Below are positions 7,326-12,558 of a DNA stretch of 12,558 bases, one piece after another; the first letter of the stretch is position 1, and each line of letters opens with the position of its first letter. Origin of the DNA: Bacteroides sp. (GTDB lineage Bacteria > Bacteroidota > Bacteroidia > Bacteroidales > Bacteroidaceae); NCBI GenBank assembly GCA_017556595.1, contig JAFYML010000298.1:1-12558 (forward strand), written 5' to 3'. Position numbers and translations under genes: made by a program. The notes under the pieces are model-generated. The model did not search any database. It was not told where the DNA came from and was given only the letters and a program-made list of their open reading frames with translations.

Positions 7326-9317
7326 ATGGAATATAGACATCTAACATCGGACGAAATTGGGCAGTTGAAGGCACAAGGTTGCTTGGCCGACGATTGGCAA
7401 AAGGTGTGGGTAGCCCCAACGTTCACCACTAACTACGTACACGATACACGTTTTTCGGGTGAAGTTAAATTGGGTGTATTCGAACATGAGTTTGAATTGC
7501 CGGGTGGAATCCATAAACATGCCCGATTGCGTTGGGCTACACTGCATAACGTGACTATCGGTAACAACTGCTTGGTAGAGAATATTCAGAACTACATTGC
7601 CAATTACGTGATAGGGGATAACTGCTTTATCGAAAACGTGGATTTGATGTTGGTAGATGGTGTAAGTACCTTCGGTAATGGCATTGAGGTAGCTGTATTG
7701 AACGAAACCGGTGGCCGTGAAGTGGCTATAAACGATAAACTATCGGCACACATGGCCTACATCATGGCTTTGTATCGCCATCGTCCGGAATTGACAGCCC
7801 GCTTGAAAGAACTGACCGACTACTATAGCCAGAAATATGCTTCGAACGTTGGTACTATCGGTAACAATGTACGCATTATGAATGCCGGTGTGATAGAGAA
7901 CGTGCGCATTGGCGACTATGCCAACATTTGTGGTGCCAACCGCTTGAAGGATGGTAGCTTGAACAGTAATGCAGAGGCTCCTATATATATCGGTCATGGA
8001 GTGATTTGCGACGATTTTATTGTGTGTAGCGGTAGCCATATCGACGATGGAACGATGCTGACACGTTGTTTCGTGGGACAAGCCTGTAAGTTAGGACATA
8101 ACTATTCGGCCAGCGATTCGCTATTCTTCAGCAATTGCCAAGGCGAGAATGGAGAAGCATGTGCCATCTTTGCCGGTCCATTTACGGTGACTCACCACAA
8201 ATCGACCTTGCTGATAGCCGGTATGTTCTCGTTTATGAATGCCGGTTCGGGTTCGAACCAAAGTAACCATATGTATAAATTAGGGCCTATTCACCAAGGT
8301 ACGTTGGAGAGAGGATCGAAAACTACATCCGATTCGTACATCTTGTGGCCGGCTCGTGTGGGTGCCTTCTCGTTGGTGATGGGACGCCACTCTGGGCATT
8401 GTGATACAACAAACTTGCCATTCTCGTACCTAATAGAGAAGGACGATGCTACCTACCTGGTGCCTGGCGTAAATCTGCGAAGTGTAGGTACCATTCGTGA
8501 TGCACAGAAATGGCCGAAACGCGATAAACGTACAGATAGCAATAGGTTGGACTTCATAAACTATAACCTATTGAGTCCATATACCATACAGAAAATGTTC
8601 AAGGGACGCGACATTTTGCTTGAGTTGCGTCATGCCAGTGGCGAATTGTCGGATGTCTATTCCTATTATAATACGAAGATTACCAACTCGGCCTTGAATA
8701 AGGGTATCAAATTCTACGAAACGGCTATCCATAAATTCTTGGGCAACTCGCTCATTAAGCGTTTGGAGGCTATCGACTTTAAGAATGATGACGAGATTCG
8801 TGCACGCTTGCGTCCGGATACTTCGATAGGCTCGGGCGAATGGGTGGATATCAGCGGTTTGATTGCTCCTAAAACAGAGATTGATTACTTGCTTGGTGGC
8901 ATTGAAAGGGGAGAAATCAATCGCTTGAAGTATATCAATGCCGAATTTGAACGTATGCATAAGAACTATTACACTTACGAATGGACGTGGGCATACGAAC
9001 GTTTGGAAGAGTTCTATGGCATTCATCCTGAAGAGATGACGGCTGCAGATGTAATCAATATCGTGGAGAAATGGAAAGCTGCTGTAGTGGGCCTCGACCA
9101 CATGGTGTATGAAGATGCCAAGAAGGAGTTCTCACTTGCGGCTATGACAGGATTTGGTGCCGATGGAAGCAGACGCGAAAAGAAACTCGACTTTGAACAA
9201 GTGCGTGGCGACTTTGAAAGCAACTCGTTCGTTACGGCTGTGCTGAAACACATTGAAGCCAAATCGGCCCTTGGCGATGAATTGATAGAGAGAATGAAGA
9301 AAATTCATAAATCATAA
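7326..9317 (+). CDS. DUF4954-family left-handed beta-helix protein, function unknown
   Basis: I recognise this as the DUF4954 type found in Bacteroidota, a family with no established function. I chose the ATG at 7326 (663 residues, MEYRHLTSDE); an in-frame GTG at 7308 would add six residues. It is cytoplasmic, with no signal peptide or membrane segment. Residues about 65-125 and 175-300 contain hexapeptide-like strands (VTIGNNCLVEN, YVIGDNCFIEN, VRIGDYANICG, IYIGHGVICDD), the pattern of left-handed beta-helix acyl- and nucleotidyl-transferases. Residues about 286-360 are rich in His, Asn, Ser and Gly (FTVTHHKSTLL, NAGSGSNQSNHMYKLG, HQGTLERG, GRHSGHC), which looks like a ligand or active-site region. 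The C-terminal part (about 430-663) is mostly helical and charged. It lies 32 bases after hflX and 16 before fumarase. A sugar-nucleotide or acyl transfer role is only inference from the fold. Confidence 0.85.
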   Translation: MEYRHLTSDEIGQLKAQGCLADDWQKVWVAPTFTTNYVHDTRFSGEVKLGVFEHEFELPGGIHKHARLRWATLHNVTIGNNCLVENIQNYIANYVIGDNCFIENVDLMLVDGVSTFGNGIEVAVLNETGGREVAINDKLSAHMAYIMALYRHRPELTARLKELTDYYSQKYASNVGTIGNNVRIMNAGVIENVRIGDYANICGANRLKDGSLNSNAEAPIYIGHGVICDDFIVCSGSHIDDGTMLTRCFVGQACKLGHNYSASDSLFFSNCQGENGEACAIFAGPFTVTHHKSTLLIAGMFSFMNAGSGSNQSNHMYKLGPIHQGTLERGSKTTSDSYILWPARVGAFSLVMGRHSGHCDTTNLPFSYLIEKDDATYLVPGVNLRSVGTIRDAQKWPKRDKRTDSNRLDFINYNLLSPYTIQKMFKGRDILLELRHASGELSDVYSYYNTKITNSALNKGIKFYETAIHKFLGNSLIKRLEAIDFKNDDEIRARLRPDTSIGSGEWVDISGLIAPKTEIDYLLGGIERGEINRLKYINAEFERMHKNYYTYEWTWAYERLEEFYGIHPEEMTAADVINIVEKWKAAVVGLDHMVYEDAKKEFSLAAMTGFGADGSRREKKLDFEQVRGDFESNSFVTAVLKHIEAKSALGDELIERMKKIHKS

Positions 9318-9333
9318 CTCATAATTAAAAACT

Positions 9334-10953
9334 ATGGAATTCAAGTATCAACCCATGTTCGAACATGGAGAAGACAAAACTCAGTATTATCTGCTTACAA
9401 AGGATTATGTATCTGTAAGCGAGTTTGAAGGAAAACCTATCCTGAAAATTGAAAAAGAGGGTTTGACAGCTATGGCAAATGCAGCCTTCCGCGATGTTTC
9501 CTTCTTGTTGCGTCGTGAACATAACGAACAAGTAGCCAAAATCTTGGCCGATCCGGAAGCTAGCGACAACGACAAGTATGTAGCATTGACCTTCCTTCGT
9601 AATGCAGAAGTAGCGGCTAAAGGTAAATTGCCTTTGTGTCAAGATACCGGTACGGCTATTATTCATGGCGAGAAGGGTCAACAAGTGTGGACCGGTTATT
9701 GCGATGAAGAGGCTTTGTCGTTGGGCGTTTATAAAACTTACACAGAAGAGAACTTGCGTTACTCGCAAAATGCACCATTGACTATGTACGATGAGGTGAA
9801 CACAAAGTGTAACCTCCCTGCACAAATAGACCTTGAGGCTACAGAAGGTATGGAATACCGCTTCCTTTGTGTGACAAAGGGTGGTGGCTCGGCCAACAAG
9901 ACATATCTCTATCAAGAAACCAAGGCTGTGTTGAACCCAGCTACATTGGTGCCATTCATGATTGAAAAGATGAAGTCGCTTGGTACAGCAGCTTGTCCTC
10001 CTTATCATATTGCATTTGTAATCGGTGGTACTTCGGCAGAAAAGAACCTGCTTACCGTGAAGTTGGCTTCGACTCACTATTACGATGAGTTGCCTACTAC
10101 CGGTAATGAAGGTGGCCGTGCTTTCCGCGATATCGAATTAGAAAAGCAAGTGTTGGAAGAGGCACATAAGATTGGTCTTGGCGCACAATTCGGTGGTAAA
10201 TATATGGCTCACGATGTACGCATCATCCGTTTGCCTCGTCACGGTGCTTCTTGCCCCATCGGTTTGGGTGTATCTTGCTCGGCCGACCGTAACATCAAGT
10301 GTAAGATTAACAAGGATGGTATCTGGATTGAAAAGATGGACGACAAACCATACGAACTGATTCCAGAAGAATTGCGTAATGCCGGCGAAGGCGATGCAGT
10401 GAAGATTAACTTGAATCAACCGATGGCCGACATCTTGAAGGAATTGACCAAATATCCGGTGGCTACTCGCTTGTCATTGAATGGTACTATCATTGTTGGT
10501 CGCGACATTGCACATGCCAAGTTGAAAGAACGTATCGACAATGGTGAAGACTTGCCACAATACATCAAGGATCATCCTATCTACTATGCCGGTCCGGCTA
10601 AGACTCCTGCTGGTATGCCTTGTGGTTCTATGGGACCAACTACTGCCGGCCGTATGGACTCGTATGTCGATTTGTTCCAAAGTCATGGCGGTAGCATGAT
10701 TATGTTGGCAAAGGGTAATCGTAGCCAACAAGTGACCGATGCTTGTAAGAAACATGGTGGATTCTACCTCGGTTCTATTGGTGGACCTGCTGCTATCTTG
10801 GCACAAAACAACATCAAGAGTATCGAGTGTGTGGAATATCCTGAATTGGGTATGGAAGCCATCTGGAAGATTGAAGTAGAAGATTTCCCGGCATTTATCT
10901 TGGTAGATGACAAGGGTAATGACTTCTTTAAGCAATTGAAGCCAAGAAAATAA
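9334..10953 (+). CDS. fumA: Fumarate hydratase class I ([4Fe-4S], FumA/FumB type)
   Basis: Interconverts fumarate and (S)-malate. In anaerobic Bacteroidota it lies on the oxaloacetate-malate-fumarate-succinate branch that feeds fumarate reductase and propionate formation. The 539-residue protein matches E. coli FumA/FumB along its whole length as I remember them. The three cluster-binding cysteines are visible: Cys102 (LCQDTGTA), Cys221 ([14 protein letters not shown]) and Cys315 (GVSCSADRN). Other conserved blocks are [56 protein letters not shown] sequence near 455-475, and [13 protein letters not shown]. The N-terminal alpha domain and C-terminal beta domain are fused in one chain, as in the single-subunit form. 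Class I fumarases lose their cluster on exposure to oxygen or superoxide. The ATG at 9334 is preceded by an AT-rich spacer with no Shine-Dalgarno motif. It sits third in the hflX run. Confidence 0.98.
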   Translation: MEFKYQPMFEHGEDKTQYYLLTKDYVSVSEFEGKPILKIEKEGLTAMANAAFRDVSFLLRREHNEQVAKILADPEASDNDKYVALTFLRNAEVAAKGKLPLCQDTGTAIIHGEKGQQVWTGYCDEEALSLGVYKTYTEENLRYSQNAPLTMYDEVNTKCNLPAQIDLEATEGMEYRFLCVTKGGGSANKTYLYQETKAVLNPATLVPFMIEKMKSLGTAACPPYHIAFVIGGTSAEKNLLTVKLASTHYYDELPTTGNEGGRAFRDIELEKQVLEEAHKIGLGAQFGGKYMAHDVRIIRLPRHGASCPIGLGVSCSADRNIKCKINKDGIWIEKMDDKPYELIPEELRNAGEGDAVKINLNQPMADILKELTKYPVATRLSLNGTIIVGRDIAHAKLKERIDNGEDLPQYIKDHPIYYAGPAKTPAGMPCGSMGPTTAGRMDSYVDLFQSHGGSMIMLAKGNRSQQVTDACKKHGGFYLGSIGGPAAILAQNNIKSIECVEYPELGMEAIWKIEVEDFPAFILVDDKGNDFFKQLKPRK

Positions 10954-10976
10954 ATTCATAATTCAAGATTAATATT

Positions 10977-11738
10977 GTGGGAGCAACAAAATGGATCGGC
11001 GGCATTCTGGGCTGGATGGTTGGAGGCCCATTGGGTGCGCTTTTAGGTTACGGAATAGGCTCGTTGTTCGAAAAGCCCGAGGTGGTGGAGTATAACAGCG
11101 AACGCGATACCGATGAAGGCAATCGCAACAGCTTTCTATTCAGTCTGTTGGCCATGTCGTCCTATGTCATTGCAGCCGATGGGCGCATTATGCATAGCGA
11201 GATGGAGTATGTGCGCAACTTCCTACGTACTACATTTGGCGAAAGGGCTGTTACGCAGGGGCAAGAGATTTTGCTGAACCTCTTCGAACAGAAGAAACAG
11301 ATGGATGCCCGCTCGCCCAGTGCATATCGCAACACTATCCGCCAATGTGCCGAACAGATAGCCCGCCACATGAACTACGAGCAACGCCTTCAGTTGCTCA
11401 GCTTCTTGGCCGATATAGCCAAAGCGGACGGAAAGGTGCAGTCCAAAGAGGTGGTTGCCTTGAAGGAGATTGCCCGCTACATGGGGCTGACCGAACAAGA
11501 GGTCGATTCTATGCTTAGCCTTGGTGGCTCGTCGTTGGCCGATGCCTATAAGGTGTTGGAGATTAGCGAGAGTGCTACCGATGCTGAAGTGAAGAAGGCC
11601 TATCGCCAATTGGCATTGAAGCACCACCCCGATACAGTTGCTTCGCTTGGTGCCGATGTGCAAAAAGCATCGGAAGAGAAGTTTAAACTGATAACCGAAG
11701 CCTACGAACGGATAAAGCAGGCAAGGGGAATGAAATAA
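10977..11738 (+). CDS. DjlA-like membrane-anchored TerB and J-domain protein
   Basis: A probable DnaK co-chaperone held at the inner membrane. The 253 residues start with a glycine-rich hydrophobic segment at about 7-31 ([24 protein letters not shown]), much like the N-terminal anchor of DjlA. A TerB domain spans about 50-180, with two acidic metal-site-like motifs, [10 protein letters not shown] (66-75) and ADGKVQSKE (150-158). A C-terminal J domain spans about 188-250, with the DnaK-activating HPD triad at 217-219 (LKHHPDT) and a normal helix II ([14 protein letters not shown]). The start is a GTG at 10977. An in-frame stop at 10959-10961 excludes longer forms, and the next ATG at residue 14 would cut the membrane segment. 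It follows fumarase by 23 bases and ends directly at the terminator, so it closes the operon. The domain order is clear; DjlA orthology is inferred from architecture. Confidence 0.9.
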   Translation: MGATKWIGGILGWMVGGPLGALLGYGIGSLFEKPEVVEYNSERDTDEGNRNSFLFSLLAMSSYVIAADGRIMHSEMEYVRNFLRTTFGERAVTQGQEILLNLFEQKKQMDARSPSAYRNTIRQCAEQIARHMNYEQRLQLLSFLADIAKADGKVQSKEVVALKEIARYMGLTEQEVDSMLSLGGSSLADAYKVLEISESATDAEVKKAYRQLALKHHPDTVASLGADVQKASEEKFKLITEAYERIKQARGMK

Positions 11739-11766
11739 AAAAAAGAGGCGATTCGCCTCTTTTTTT
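11738..11766. terminator. Strong intrinsic terminator, usable from both sides
   Basis: The stem AGAGGCGA / TCGCCTCT (11744-11751 and 11753-11760) is flanked by a run of A on the left and six T on the right. The hairpin effectively has six G/C-rich pairs with an ATT loop, extended by A-T pairs. It overlaps the stop codon of the J-domain gene. Because the A run becomes a T run on the other strand, it should also stop transcription of the convergent TolC-like gene, whose stop codon is at 11776-11774. Confidence 0.93.
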
Positions 11767-11773
11767 ATGCTTA

Positions 11774-12558
11774 TTATTCAAGGTATTTGGTAATCTTTCC
11801 GCTTATTTGCAACAACGATATTTCGCAAAGTTTGGTGTTGTATTCGGCGGCAAGGATGCGTTCCTCGGCATCGAGCAGACTTTTCTGAGCTTCGCGCATC
11901 TCGATACCCGAGAGGTCGCCCAACATGTAACGCTCCATAGCGATGTCGTGATTGTCTTTGGCGGCAATGAGGTTTTGGCGTTCCAAGTTCAACATCTGCA
12001 GGTTGTTTTGGTAGGCTTGCCACAAGTTGCTGAGATCGGCTCGTAAGGCTTGCTCCAACTCTTCGCGTTCCAATCGCGCGTTTTGAACAGCAATTCTTGC
12101 ATTCTTGCGTTCGCGGTTTCGGTTGCCATCGAACAATTTGAAGCCAACGGTTAAACCAAAGTTAGGACCGAAATTTGAACGTTGACTATTGGCTGCAATC
12201 TCGTATTTGTTGTGCGAATAGCCGTACCCTGCATTCAACTTTAGGTAAGGATAGTCGCGCGAACATACTTTCTTGTAATCCAATTGCGCCAATTTATTGC
12301 TCGATTCTGCTCTCAGTAATTGGGCATTGACAGCCATTGTGGCATTCCAAAGTTCTTCGAAGTTCAATGTAGCATTTACATCGATAATACTGTCCGATGT
12401 TTGGATGGGTTGATCCACCTCTTCGTTGGCCATCAACTCGTTAAGCTGAATGCGTGAGGTGTGTAGCAACTCTTGTTGCTTCATGTATTGCGCACTGTCG
12501 GCATTGAAATCGACTTTGGCTTGTTGGTAGTCCAATCGCGAGAAGTCACCGATGTTAT
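11774..12558 (-). CDS. TolC-family outer-membrane efflux protein, C-terminal part (5' end beyond window)
   Basis: About 260 C-terminal residues of an outer-membrane factor are visible; the frame stays open to the right edge, so the true start lies outside the window. Members form trimeric channel-tunnels for RND, ABC or MFS efflux pumps. The TolC-type internal duplication is visible: GDFSRLDYQQAKVDF at the window edge corresponds to GDLSGIEMREAQKSLLDAEE near the C-terminus, each part of a long coiled-coil helix. Between them are beta-strand segments (PYLKLNAGYGYSHN, FGLTVGFKLFDGN) and heptad-like helices (ARIAVQNARLEREELEQAL). A TTG at 12535 is not the start, because family-typical sequence continues upstream of it. 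The gene is convergent with the hflX operon and shares its terminator. Partner pump genes would lie to the left of neither operon here; they are probably upstream, beyond the right edge. The transported compound is unknown. Confidence 0.92.
   Translation of the reverse strand, partial: NIGDFSRLDYQQAKVDFNADSAQYMKQQELLHTSRIQLNELMANEEVDQPIQTSDSIIDVNATLNFEELWNATMAVNAQLLRAESSNKLAQLDYKKVCSRDYPYLKLNAGYGYSHNKYEIAANSQRSNFGPNFGLTVGFKLFDGNRNRERKNARIAVQNARLEREELEQALRADLSNLWQAYQNNLQMLNLERQNLIAAKDNHDIAMERYMLGDLSGIEMREAQKSLLDAEERILAAEYNTKLCEISLLQISGKITKYLE

Noticed and set aside
9325..10077. 250-codon open frame on the minus strand opposite fumarase
   Set aside because: It lies wholly against a highly conserved enzyme, and the product has no domain or initiation signal.
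12533..12535. TTG as the start of the TolC-like gene
   Set aside because: Upstream in-frame residues (NIGDFSR) continue the TolC internal-repeat motif to the window edge, so the gene is simply truncated.

Overview
The window looks like chromosomal DNA of a gut-type Bacteroidota (order Bacteroidales, probably close to Bacteroides/Phocaeicola/Prevotella). Reasons: a SusC/SusD outer-membrane pair, lipoproteins with acidic residues just after the lipobox cysteine, a DUF4954-type protein, ribosome binding sites that are A/T-rich rather than Shine-Dalgarno-like, and Bacteroidota-type promoters (TTTG, about 19 bases, TAnnTTTG).

Layout. (1) Positions 1-5211, minus strand: a nutrient-uptake operon transcribed right to left. 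It holds a SusC-like TonB-dependent transporter, a SusD-like surface lipoprotein, and the first 121 residues of a third lipoprotein with a beta-sandwich-like domain that runs off the left edge. Both spacers are short and AT-rich (34 bases each with the preferred SusD start). No catabolic enzyme or regulator is in view, so the substrate cannot be named. (2) Positions 5212-6036: an 825-base divergent intergenic region. It has one good promoter candidate facing each way, two small palindromes, and an unusual 21-bp-period array of self-complementary units inside a larger inverted repeat. (3) Positions 6037-11738, plus strand: hflX, a DUF4954-family beta-helix protein of unknown function, class I fumarate hydratase, and a membrane-anchored TerB + J-domain (DjlA-like) protein. 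The spacers are 32, 16 and 23 bases and the run ends in a strong terminator, so one operon is likely. (4) Positions 11774-12558, minus strand: the C-terminal part of a TolC-family outer-membrane efflux protein, convergent with the operon and sharing its terminator.

How they work together. SusC and SusD form a lidded importer at the cell surface. The plus-strand operon mixes ribosome rescue (HflX), a chaperone-type protein (DjlA-like) and an oxygen-labile Fe-S enzyme of the fumarate/succinate branch (fumarase). Whether this reflects a common stress logic is inference.

The most unusual sequence is the repeat at about 5735-5864. I see no clear sign of a new defence or enzymatic system; the genes are otherwise recognisable families.
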